The notes beneath the pieces are model-generated. The model made no database searches, was not told where the DNA came from, and saw nothing but the letters and a program-made list of their open reading frames with translations. 64,000 nucleotides of DNA from ZC4RG29 sp964521255 (lineage in GTDB: Bacteria; Bacteroidota; Bacteroidia; Cytophagales; Cyclobacteriaceae). Position 1 is the first letter of the stretch. The number at the start of each line of letters is the position of its first letter. This document shows, piece after piece, positions 44,329 through 53,250 of this stretch. The translations under genes and the position numbers were made by a program. The stretch lies in assembly GCA_964521255.1 (NCBI GenBank), contig CAZFRM010000002.1:306671-370670 (forward strand), read 5' to 3'.

Positions 44329-45618
44329 ATGCAAAACGCTGCTTATAGCTTGCAGGATCCTGTGAAAATTGCTTATGCAAAAATCCAGCTTGGCTTTGTT
44401 TTGCTCTCATCAGGAATGTTCAAGGAAACACTTGATTCATTAAGTAATCTCAGCGTAAAGGAGATGCCCGATAGCATCAAGATCGATTATTATTTTGTGC
44501 TCGCTCGTACTTACTATGACCTTGGCGATTTTGATAAGGATCATTATTACACACCCCGGTACAACCAGCTTGGAACATTATACATTGATTCGGCAAGAAA
44601 TCTGTGTAAGCCCGAATCATACAACTATCTTTATTTTAGCGGCCTTAAAAATCTCAAAAATCAAAATACCACGGAGGCCCTGTATGATCTTAATACATTG
44701 CTAACCCATCATGAAATTACTCCTCATCAGATGGCAGTAACAGCCTCAACCTTAAGTTATTTTTATATTTCCAGAGGAGAAGATGAAGAAGCCATTCAAT
44801 TATTAGCACGCGCGGTAATTGCAGATATTAAAACAGCAACGAAAGAAACATCTGCAATGTCTTTGCTGGCGGAATTACTTTTTAAAAACGGTAATGTTAA
44901 AAGTGCTTATATCTACATACAACATGCCATGGAAGATGCCATGTTCTATGGCGCAAGGCAACGTAAAGTTCAGGTAGGTTCTCTTCTTCCTCTTATTGCT
45001 TCAGCCAAAGTCAATAACGTGGACGAACAAAGAAAGCTTTGGTTGATCTATTCCGGTATCATAACAGCGCTTTCTATTCTTGTGCTTGTTTTTTCGGTCA
45101 TAATTTTTAATCAACTTAAAAAACGCAAGATCGCAGAACGTGCCCTTCAGGAAGCAAACAAAATCAAGGAAGAGTATATTGGATATTACTTTAACATTAA
45201 CTCTGAATACCTGAGCAAGATTGAAGCTTTTAAAAGATCCATCGAAATGAAACTCATGACTAAAAAGATGGATGATATCCGATTTGTTGTTAACAACATC
45301 AATCCTAAAAAAGAAAGGGAAGAGTTATACCACAGTTTTGATAAGGTTTTTCTAAAATTATTTCCTGACTTCGTTATCACTTTTAACTCCTTTTTTAAAG
45401 AAGAAGATCAGATTATCCTAAAAGACGGGCAATTGCTGAATACTGAGTTGCGGATTTTTGCGCTTATTCGAATGGGCATTCACGACACAGAACAAATTGC
45501 GAAGATCCTTAATTACTCTATTAATACTATCTATAATTATAAAGCCAGGGTCAAGAGCAAATCCATTATTCCAAATGAGGAATTTGAAAAGAGAGTAATG
45601 AAAATTCATGCACTTTAA
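44329..45618 (+). CDS. 3' part of the DUF6377 transcriptional regulator
   Basis: 429 residues. TPR-like helices (about 1-235) start with MQNAAYSLQDPVKIAYAKIQLGFVLLSSGMFKETL. A TM segment (about 242-262), a coiled coil and a DNA-binding C-terminal region with LRIFALIRMGIHDTEQIAKIL...NTIYNYKARVKSK, a LuxR-like helix-turn-helix, follow. DUF6377 proteins often lie beside SusCD loci and act as membrane-bound regulators; this one precedes the GH97-SusCD locus. It lacks its N-terminal signal because of the frameshift, so it may be non-functional unless the frame is restored. Confidence 0.85.
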   Translation: MQNAAYSLQDPVKIAYAKIQLGFVLLSSGMFKETLDSLSNLSVKEMPDSIKIDYYFVLARTYYDLGDFDKDHYYTPRYNQLGTLYIDSARNLCKPESYNYLYFSGLKNLKNQNTTEALYDLNTLLTHHEITPHQMAVTASTLSYFYISRGEDEEAIQLLARAVIADIKTATKETSAMSLLAELLFKNGNVKSAYIYIQHAMEDAMFYGARQRKVQVGSLLPLIASAKVNNVDEQRKLWLIYSGIITALSILVLVFSVIIFNQLKKRKIAERALQEANKIKEEYIGYYFNINSEYLSKIEAFKRSIEMKLMTKKMDDIRFVVNNINPKKEREELYHSFDKVFLKLFPDFVITFNSFFKEEDQIILKDGQLLNTELRIFALIRMGIHDTEQIAKILNYSINTIYNYKARVKSKSIIPNEEFEKRVMKIHAL

Positions 45619-45871
45619 CATCGCAAACGCGAAAGCATCACGGATTGCCGTTCTAATTTTCATTCACGAATAGTTTATATTTTCCTTGTCCTGATTATTA
45701 TGTAATTGCCTGATCTCCAGGGAAGTAGTCTCTTATACCCCTTACATTTATTTACATTTTTAGTGGGAGAATTCACCTTGTCCTGTCACAAGGCTTGCTT
45801 TGTTATGCAAACGATATCAAAGTCCTCTTCTATAACCGCAATCTTTTTTTAAACCAAATCCCTATTCTCCC

Positions 45872-47881
45872 ATGAGGCAGCTTTTTACCTCTATTTATGT
45901 TTGTGCTTTTATTTTATTGCTTACTGTTGGATGCAAAAGCGAGGTTAGTCCGGGAGAAGAAATTTCTTCACCTGATGGATCTATTACTCTTCAATTTTCG
46001 CTGAAAGAAGGAAAGCCTTTTTACCGGCTTTCACGCAATAACAGCCTTCTCATTAAAGATTCCCAATTGGGTTTCATCCTGAAAGACCTTCCTTCTCTGG
46101 AAAAGAATTTCAAGATCACATCTGCTGTTCACTCATCCTTTGAGGAAACCTGGACGCAACCCTGGGGAGAAGTAAAAGATATTCGCAATCAATACAATGA
46201 TCTGATCATAACGCTTGAGGAGCGATCCGACCTGCAGAGAAAAATGATTATTGAATTCAGGCTGTATAACGATGGCCTTGGTTTTCGCTATGAAATTCCG
46301 GAACAGCCTAACCTGAAAAATTTTGTCATCCTGGATGAGCTCACGGAGCTTGCCTTCGTCCGGGATTTCTCTTCCTGGTGGATACCGGCCTATGGACTGG
46401 AAATGGATTCTGAATATCTCTATAGAAACACAAAACTCAGCGAGATAAAAGACAACATTTTTACGCCCATCACTTTTGAATACAACGACAGTCTTTTTGT
46501 AAGCATTCACGAAGCAGCCCTGGAAGATTATGCTGGTATGGCTCTCGCACACCAGGGAAATCATATTTTGAAATGTGATCTTGTTCCGTGGGCCAATGGC
46601 AATCGGGTAGAAACTGCCGCCCCAATGAAAACTCCCTGGCGCACCATTCAGGTTGCTAGTCGGCCAGGTGATTTAGTCACGTCATACCTGATCCTGAATC
46701 TAAACGAACCCAACAAACTTGATGATGTCTCCTGGATAAAACCAGGAAAATATAACGGCATCTGGTGGGGCATGCATCTCACCCGGCAGACATGGGAAGC
46801 AGGGCCACATCACGGTGCGACTACGCAAAATGTAAAAGAGCTTATTGATTTTGCCAGTAAACATAATCTCGACGCTGTATTAGCTGAAGGATGGAATGAA
46901 GGATGGGAAGGTGATTGGACCGTTTCCGGAAATTTCAGTTTCACAAAGGCGTACCCTGACTATGACCTTGAAGAACTCAGCCGTTACGCAAGAGAAAAAA
47001 ATATTGGATTGATAGCACACCATGAGACCGGTGGCAATATTAAAAATTATGAACAACAACTTGAAGATGCGTTCAGGTTATGTCAGCAATACGGCATTCA
47101 GAGATTAAAGACCGGTTATGTGAATAAGCTTCCCAATGGTGAACACCATCAGGGGCAATACATGGTTAGACATTACCACAAAGTGATGGAGACCGCCGCG
47201 AAGTATAAAGTTATGCTGGATGTGCATGAACCGATAAAGGACACCGGCTTACGAAGAACATATCCCAACATGATGACACGTGAGGGTGTTCGCGGTACTG
47301 AGTATGAAGCATGGAGCGATGGGAATCCACCTTCTCATACAACGATCCTTCCATTCACGAGGGGGCTGGCTGGTCCGATCGATTACACACCCGGCATATT
47401 TGATATTCAGTTTAAAAACAAATCAAATCACAGAGTACACACAACGCTTGCTAAACAACTTGCTTTATATGTAGTGATTTATAGCCCCATGCACATGGCT
47501 GCGGACCTTCCTGAAAATTATGAGGGACATCCAGCTTTCAAGTTTATCGAAGACGTTCCCACTGACTGGCAGGAAACCATAGTGCTTGATGCAAAGATCG
47601 GAGAGTATATAACCACCGTTCGCAAAGATCGGAATTCAAATGAGTGGTTTCTGGGCAGCATTACTAATGAAGAAGCGCGGACGCTGGAAACAAAACTTGA
47701 CTTTCTACAGCCAGGAAAAACTTACAAAGCTGAAATATACCAGGATGGTAAAGATGCCGATGTTGATACAAATCCCACGTCCATTGAAATCAAGGCCATA
47801 GATGTAACATCGGCAGATAGGCTATCCATTAAACTGGCTCCGGGCGGAGGCGCTGCCATTCGGTTTTATGAAGACGATTGA
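45872..47881 (+). CDS. GH97-family alpha-glucosidase-like enzyme (SusB-related)
   Basis: 669 residues, lipoprotein (Cys at 21). The N-terminal beta-super-sandwich of GH97 (about 30-280) is followed by a TIM-barrel catalytic domain and a C-terminal beta domain. The motif WNEGWEGDW, then VHEPIKDTG...RTYPNMMTREG, resembles the inverting GH97 enzymes: Glu in HEPIK, and Gly rather than Asp at the KTGYV position. That argues for an inverting SusB-like glucosidase rather than the retaining galactosidase group, an inference from remembered motifs. It is exported and anchored, and begins the SusCD unit. Confidence 0.88.
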   Translation: MRQLFTSIYVCAFILLLTVGCKSEVSPGEEISSPDGSITLQFSLKEGKPFYRLSRNNSLLIKDSQLGFILKDLPSLEKNFKITSAVHSSFEETWTQPWGEVKDIRNQYNDLIITLEERSDLQRKMIIEFRLYNDGLGFRYEIPEQPNLKNFVILDELTELAFVRDFSSWWIPAYGLEMDSEYLYRNTKLSEIKDNIFTPITFEYNDSLFVSIHEAALEDYAGMALAHQGNHILKCDLVPWANGNRVETAAPMKTPWRTIQVASRPGDLVTSYLILNLNEPNKLDDVSWIKPGKYNGIWWGMHLTRQTWEAGPHHGATTQNVKELIDFASKHNLDAVLAEGWNEGWEGDWTVSGNFSFTKAYPDYDLEELSRYAREKNIGLIAHHETGGNIKNYEQQLEDAFRLCQQYGIQRLKTGYVNKLPNGEHHQGQYMVRHYHKVMETAAKYKVMLDVHEPIKDTGLRRTYPNMMTREGVRGTEYEAWSDGNPPSHTTILPFTRGLAGPIDYTPGIFDIQFKNKSNHRVHTTLAKQLALYVVIYSPMHMAADLPENYEGHPAFKFIEDVPTDWQETIVLDAKIGEYITTVRKDRNSNEWFLGSITNEEARTLETKLDFLQPGKTYKAEIYQDGKDADVDTNPTSIEIKAIDVTSADRLSIKLAPGGGAAIRFYEDD

Positions 47882-47945
47882 TACACTACTAATCAAAAAT
47901 AAATATGAAACACTACTTACTCTGTTTTAACCTAACCAAAAATCT

Positions 47946-50900
47946 ATGAGACGAAGAATTCTACCTGTGATGGGCTTTTTAAAGCTTGTAGCATTAGGTT
48001 TATTCCTTCAATGCTATCCCATTGTGCTTCTGGCTTCCCCGATGAACGAAAATTTTGTCGAAGAAGTAACCGTATCCGGTATTGTAACGGATAGTGAAAC
48101 ACGTGATCCATTGCCTGGGGTAAGTATACTTATCAAAGGCACCACAAGAGGAACCACGACAAATTCCGATGGAGAATTTAGCCTTACGGCGGAAAGAGGT
48201 TCAGTCCTCGTTTTCAATTTCGTTGGATACGATCCGTATGAAGTGATCGTAGGCAATGCCACACAGCTTTCCGTTGCTTTAGTTCCCAACATAAGCGTGC
48301 TGAGTGAAGTTGTTGTTACAGGTTATACCGCTCAGTCTAAACGATCAATTACCGGTGCGGTATCTACGGTCAGTGGTGATGAGTTAACTGAAATAGCTCA
48401 AGTCAGTGTTGAGCGCGCTATTCAGGGAAAAGTACCCGGCGTCTATATTTCTTCGGAAGGCGTTCCTGGCGGTAACACAATGGTAAGAATCAGGGGATTT
48501 GGTACCACCAACAATAACGATCCACTCTACGTCATTGACGGTATTCCTACAAAAGGGAATCTTGCCAGTCTTAGCCCTTCCGATATTGAAAGTATTACAG
48601 TGCTGAAAGACGCATCAGCTGCATCTATTTATGGAAGTCGTGCAGCCAATGGGGTTATCGTTGTTACGACAAAAAAAGGAAGTGCGAAAAATGGAGCGCT
48701 GCAAATCACCTTTAACCGGGGCATTCAAAGTCTGAACAAAGACCGTTACCCTAGTCTCATGACACCGCAGCAGTTGGCGGATGCCCATCGGATACGCCAG
48801 GTAAATGGAACAGGTACTTTCTCACATCTCGCCTATGGTAATGACCCTAATGTTTCGGTTCTGCCGGACTTTATCAACCCGATTGGTTTCGAACAGGGAA
48901 ACACGGTTGTAGACAGCGATGGCAATTTTATTACCAACGTAGATCAGTATGATGAAAACGATGATGATGATCCGGTAGGTGGCGATGGCGTATATCAGTT
49001 GATGCGCGCTAATAAACAAGGAACAAATTGGTTTAATGAGGTTTTTGACCAGGCAGAATTTACCAATGTAAATGTTAATTACTCCGGAGGGAGTGATAAA
49101 GGAACGTATTACATCGGTACTGAATACTTTGATCAGGAAGGAGTAGCTATTAAAACCAACTTCACACGCTATTCCGCAAGAATTAATTCTGTAGGATATG
49201 CAAAAGACTGGCTTCGCATTGGCGAAAATCTAAATGTTACCTATACAGAGGGCGTTGGTTTACAAAATCAATATGAGAATGGTGTTCTGGCTATGTTATA
49301 CAGAATTCCAGGGATTATACCTGTGTATGATGTTCAGGGAAATTTTGCCGGTAATCAACAAGTAGCAATCGGTGACGCAAGAAACCCTGTTGCAGAATTG
49401 ACACGGGCAAAAGATAACATGACCCGCATCTTCAGAACTTTTGGTAATGCCTTTCTGGAAGTTGACATAACCAAGGGACTAACTGCTAAGACACTTATTG
49501 GAATCGACTACACTTCGAATAATGGAACCTATTTCACACCACACAATCCTGGTGATTATCAATCCAATCAAACCAATGCGTTTACAGAAAGCAATTCGTT
49601 TAATTCAGCTGTCATCTGGACAAACACATTGAATTACATAAAAGATTTTGGCAATCATAAGTTTGAAGCATTGATAGGAAGTGAGTACATCGAAAATGTA
49701 TACCGTTACTCTGCCGGTGCGCGCCAGGATTATATTTCCGATGACAACGTAGACATACGTTATCTCTCCGTTGGTATTGGGGCACAGACCAATAATGGTA
49801 CGGGTGCAAAAAATAACCTCCTCAGCTATTTCGGTAAATTGGATTACTCCTTTGCCGACAAGTACCTCGCCAGTTTCACGTTGAGGAGAGACGGCTCTTC
49901 ACGATTCCCGGAAAAAAATCGCTGGGGAGTTTTTCCTGCTGTTGGTCTTGGGTGGGTGATAAGTGAGGAAGATTTCATGAGCAGTATACCAGCACTTAGT
50001 ATGCTTAAGTTAAGAGCAGGCTGGGGCCAGGTAGGTAACCAGGACATACCCGATGCCAATGCTGCCAATACATTCTTCTCAGCAGATGTTAATTATGCCA
50101 GCTATTCTTTGGATGGTGCAAACACTACGGTTTCTCCGGGTTTCGACAAAACGAAGCGTGGAAATCCGGATGTCACCTGGGAATCAACTGAGACAATAAA
50201 CATTGGGCTGGATGCTGAAATCTTTAACCGGTTAAGCTTTGGCTTTGAGTGGTATAAAAAAACTACTAACGACATGCTGGTAGATATCGTTCAGCCTGCC
50301 ACAGCGGGTGCTGCCGCCAATGCCTTTCTTAATGTTGGCAATGTTGAAAACAAAGGTATTGAGTTGAACCTGACGTATTCCAGTGATCAAAGCAAGGCAT
50401 TCAAATATTCTGTGGGTGTTAACTTCTCAACCTATCAAAACAAAGTTGTTAAGTTGAACAGTGCACCATTTTACGGATCACGTGCATTTGATTTGCAATT
50501 CATGACCATCACCAAAGAAGGAGAGGCGATCTCCAGCTTTTATGGATTTGTTATCGATGGCATTTTCAAAGACCAACAGGAAGTTGACGCATTCCTTGAA
50601 AATGTTTCTCAGGATGGAGCAAGACCCGGCACGTTCCGGTTCAGAGACGTAAATAATGATGGCGTTATCAGCGATCTCGATCGTACCATTATCGGAAGTC
50701 CCCACCCCGACTTTATGTATGGTATCAACCTCAACCTTTCCTACAAAAACTTTGAACTTACCTTAACAGGAACCGGTGTACAGGGAAATGAGATTTTCAA
50801 TGCCACGAAATATTTCACAGACTTCTGGAAGATGGATGGTAATCGCAGCACCCGCTTGCTGAATGCATGGACTCCGGAAAATACAGATACAAACATTCCA

Positions 50901-51215
50901 CAATTGAACAGCAATGTTATTGTGAGAGAATCACAAGAGTCGACCTACTATGTGGAAGACGGATCGTTTTTACGAGTCCGCAATGTTCAACTGAGTTATA
51001 ACTTTCCAAAGGTTTGGCTTGGTAAGACATTATCGGCTGCAAAAATTTATTTACAAGGCCAGAACCTGCTCACTGTTACCAATTACAGCGGGCTGGATCC
51101 TGAAGTAAATCTGACGAGCTTTAGCGATCCACGAGCAAACAGGGGTCTGGGTGTTGACAGAGGATCGTATCCTATTTCACGTGTAATCAGCGTAGGTCTT
51201 ACAGCAACTTTTTAA
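47946..51215 (+). CDS. SusC/RagA-family TonB-dependent outer-membrane transporter
   Basis: 1,089 residues. Signal sequence, then a carboxypeptidase-D-like beta-sandwich (about 42-120, VSGIVTDSETRDPLPGVSILI). The TonB box, plug domain (VVVTGYTAQSKRSITGAV...IDGIPTKGN...YGSRAANGVIVVTTKKG) and large beta-barrel follow, ending in LTATF with a terminal Phe. Imports oligosaccharides across the outer membrane with its SusD partner. It follows the GH97 gene by 64 nt and precedes SusD by 10 nt. Confidence 0.97.
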   Translation: MRRRILPVMGFLKLVALGLFLQCYPIVLLASPMNENFVEEVTVSGIVTDSETRDPLPGVSILIKGTTRGTTTNSDGEFSLTAERGSVLVFNFVGYDPYEVIVGNATQLSVALVPNISVLSEVVVTGYTAQSKRSITGAVSTVSGDELTEIAQVSVERAIQGKVPGVYISSEGVPGGNTMVRIRGFGTTNNNDPLYVIDGIPTKGNLASLSPSDIESITVLKDASAASIYGSRAANGVIVVTTKKGSAKNGALQITFNRGIQSLNKDRYPSLMTPQQLADAHRIRQVNGTGTFSHLAYGNDPNVSVLPDFINPIGFEQGNTVVDSDGNFITNVDQYDENDDDDPVGGDGVYQLMRANKQGTNWFNEVFDQAEFTNVNVNYSGGSDKGTYYIGTEYFDQEGVAIKTNFTRYSARINSVGYAKDWLRIGENLNVTYTEGVGLQNQYENGVLAMLYRIPGIIPVYDVQGNFAGNQQVAIGDARNPVAELTRAKDNMTRIFRTFGNAFLEVDITKGLTAKTLIGIDYTSNNGTYFTPHNPGDYQSNQTNAFTESNSFNSAVIWTNTLNYIKDFGNHKFEALIGSEYIENVYRYSAGARQDYISDDNVDIRYLSVGIGAQTNNGTGAKNNLLSYFGKLDYSFADKYLASFTLRRDGSSRFPEKNRWGVFPAVGLGWVISEEDFMSSIPALSMLKLRAGWGQVGNQDIPDANAANTFFSADVNYASYSLDGANTTVSPGFDKTKRGNPDVTWESTETINIGLDAEIFNRLSFGFEWYKKTTNDMLVDIVQPATAGAAANAFLNVGNVENKGIELNLTYSSDQSKAFKYSVGVNFSTYQNKVVKLNSAPFYGSRAFDLQFMTITKEGEAISSFYGFVIDGIFKDQQEVDAFLENVSQDGARPGTFRFRDVNNDGVISDLDRTIIGSPHPDFMYGINLNLSYKNFELTLTGTGVQGNEIFNATKYFTDFWKMDGNRSTRLLNAWTPENTDTNIPQLNSNVIVRESQESTYYVEDGSFLRVRNVQLSYNFPKVWLGKTLSAAKIYLQGQNLLTVTNYSGLDPEVNLTSFSDPRANRGLGVDRGSYPISRVISVGLTATF

Positions 51216-51225
51216 TCTTAAGCCT

Positions 51226-52971
51226 ATGAACTCAAATAACAAGAAAATGAAAAAGTATAAGCTACTAATGCTGGTATCCATCTTCATGATAACCATTGAA
51301 TCATGTGAGGATAAATTAAGTGTGCCACCACAAGGTGCAGTTGCCTTCGAGGCACTGGGCACTGAAGAGGGTGTAAAAGGTTTGCTAATCTCTGCCTACT
51401 CCGCCCTTGACGGATGGTTCGGATGGGACGTAGCGGCACCGTGGGGTGTAGGTATCAGCAACTGGATATGGGGAGACATCTCTGCCGGCGATGCTTCAAA
51501 AGGAGGTGGCTTCGGTGATCAGGGAGAGATAAATCTCATTGAACAATATAAGTGGTCGGGATCTGGAATACCCCATATCAATGACAAATGGATAGCGTTG
51601 TATGAAGGTGTAGCCAGATCAAATGATGCTGTCAATGGAATCAGAGGTTCTAAGATCAGCGAGTCGTCAAAACCTTCTCTTGAAGGTGAGGCAAGATTTC
51701 TCCGTGCCTACTTTCATTTCGAAGCAAAGAAAATCTGGGGACGTGTTGCTTTTGTAGACGAAAATACGGTTGACTTCAGGTTACCTAACGATGAGGATAT
51801 TTGGCCTAAAATAGAAGCTGACCTGGAATTTGCCATTGAAAATCTACCGGTAGATCAATCCGAGGTAGGTCGTGCAACAAAAGGTGCTGCGCAGGCTTTG
51901 CTTGCGAAAGTTCACATGTTCCAGAAGGACTATGTTGCTGCCAAACCATTATTGGATGCCGTGATTGGAAATTCCAAATATGGCCTTGCAACTAACTATG
52001 AAGAAAATTTCAGGATAGCAACAGAGAATCAAAAGGAATCAATTTTCGCTTATCAATCTACTGCGAATGATGGTACTCGAGACGCTGACCACGCGAGCCT
52101 GAATGCTAACTGGGGAGATATTCTGGCGCACCCATCCTTTGCGCCGTTCAATTCGCCTGGCTTGCATCAACCCACTTTTGATTTGGTGAATTCTTTTAAA
52201 ACCGGTGCTGATGGTTTACCACTTTTTGACACCTACAATGACACCGACGTAAACAATGACATGACGACAACTCCTTTCACAGAGTATACAGGTCCTCTTG
52301 ATCCACGTCTTGACTTTACAGTAGGCAGAAGAGGTATTCCATTCTTAGGGTTTGGCGATCATCCCGGCGTAGACGGAATTAATGATGAAGGATTCTATGG
52401 TCCTTATACCAACAGAAAAAATAACTTCAACAAAACAGAAATGGAGAATGGGTTAAACGGTGCCGGATGGACTGCCGGACCAAGCGCTTTAAACTATAAC
52501 GTAATTCGTTTTGCTGACGTACTTTTATTGCGTGCTGAACTTGCGGTTGAAGAGAATGACTTAACTAAAGCACGTGAACTTGTTAACCAGGTGCGGACTC
52601 GTGCAAAGACCGGAGCTGTTCTTACGGAAGAAGATGGTGTTACACCTGCGGCGAATTACCTTATTAACGAATACCCTGATGGCCATGATGCTTTCTCTTC
52701 TCAGCAAAAAGCAAGAAGAACAGTTTACTTTGAAAGAAGACTTGAGTTGGCAATGGAAGGTCACCGCTTTTTTGACCTCGTTCGCTGGGGTGTTGCCAAA
52801 GAGTATATCGACAAATACATGGAAGCAGAGAAGTTGCGCAGACCCAACCAGTTGAATAATGCAAACGCGTTTGTAGAAGGGACGAATGAATATTTTCCTA
52901 TTCCGCTTCTTCAAATCGAAGCCAGCAAAATCCAGGAAACACCAACATTAACACAAAATCCTGGTTATTGA
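51226..52971 (+). CDS. SusD/RagB-family glycan-binding lipoprotein
   Basis: 581 residues. Lipoprotein Cys at 27 from the first ATG (ATIESC-like site); a start at 51247 would shorten the signal by seven residues. The helical SusD fold is indicated by YEGVARSNDAV, KPSLEGEARFLRAYFHFEAKKIWG and the C-terminal ALNYNVIRFADVLLLRAE, VNQVRTRA and LAMEGHRFFDLVRWG. It caps the SusC barrel on the cell surface and binds the glycan. A strong terminator follows at 53005. Confidence 0.97.
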   Translation: MNSNNKKMKKYKLLMLVSIFMITIESCEDKLSVPPQGAVAFEALGTEEGVKGLLISAYSALDGWFGWDVAAPWGVGISNWIWGDISAGDASKGGGFGDQGEINLIEQYKWSGSGIPHINDKWIALYEGVARSNDAVNGIRGSKISESSKPSLEGEARFLRAYFHFEAKKIWGRVAFVDENTVDFRLPNDEDIWPKIEADLEFAIENLPVDQSEVGRATKGAAQALLAKVHMFQKDYVAAKPLLDAVIGNSKYGLATNYEENFRIATENQKESIFAYQSTANDGTRDADHASLNANWGDILAHPSFAPFNSPGLHQPTFDLVNSFKTGADGLPLFDTYNDTDVNNDMTTTPFTEYTGPLDPRLDFTVGRRGIPFLGFGDHPGVDGINDEGFYGPYTNRKNNFNKTEMENGLNGAGWTAGPSALNYNVIRFADVLLLRAELAVEENDLTKARELVNQVRTRAKTGAVLTEEDGVTPAANYLINEYPDGHDAFSSQQKARRTVYFERRLELAMEGHRFFDLVRWGVAKEYIDKYMEAEKLRRPNQLNNANAFVEGTNEYFPIPLLQIEASKIQETPTLTQNPGY

Positions 52972-53004
52972 GAAATCTCCGAATGGTTAGTTTAGTTGAT
53001 AATG

Positions 53005-53035
53005 GGTGCTCTTCGAAAGGAGAGCATCTTTTTTT
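53005..53035 (+). terminator. Intrinsic terminator after the SusCD unit
   Basis: GGTGCTCT/AGAGCATC stem (53005-53012 with 53021-53028, one G-U pair), 8-nt loop, then an eight-base T run. A further perfect 7-bp hairpin CCCCCGC/GCGGGGG lies at 53192-53207 with a G-rich flank, near the convergent GH36 end. Confidence 0.8.
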
Positions 53036-53250
53036 GCCAATACTGGTGTATAATCCATCTCAGCCTCAATCGACTGCCTGAAAGTTTAAACCACTTCTTG
53101 CTTGTACCCGTCATTGTAAGTTTTTCAAAACCTTCGGCCCAAAAAGTTCAGATGACAACCAGCCCACACTCATTCACATGCACACACTTGTCCCCCGCTG
53201 GCGGGGGTAGGGGGTGGGTTCTCTACACACATCAATGACAATTAGCCTAC

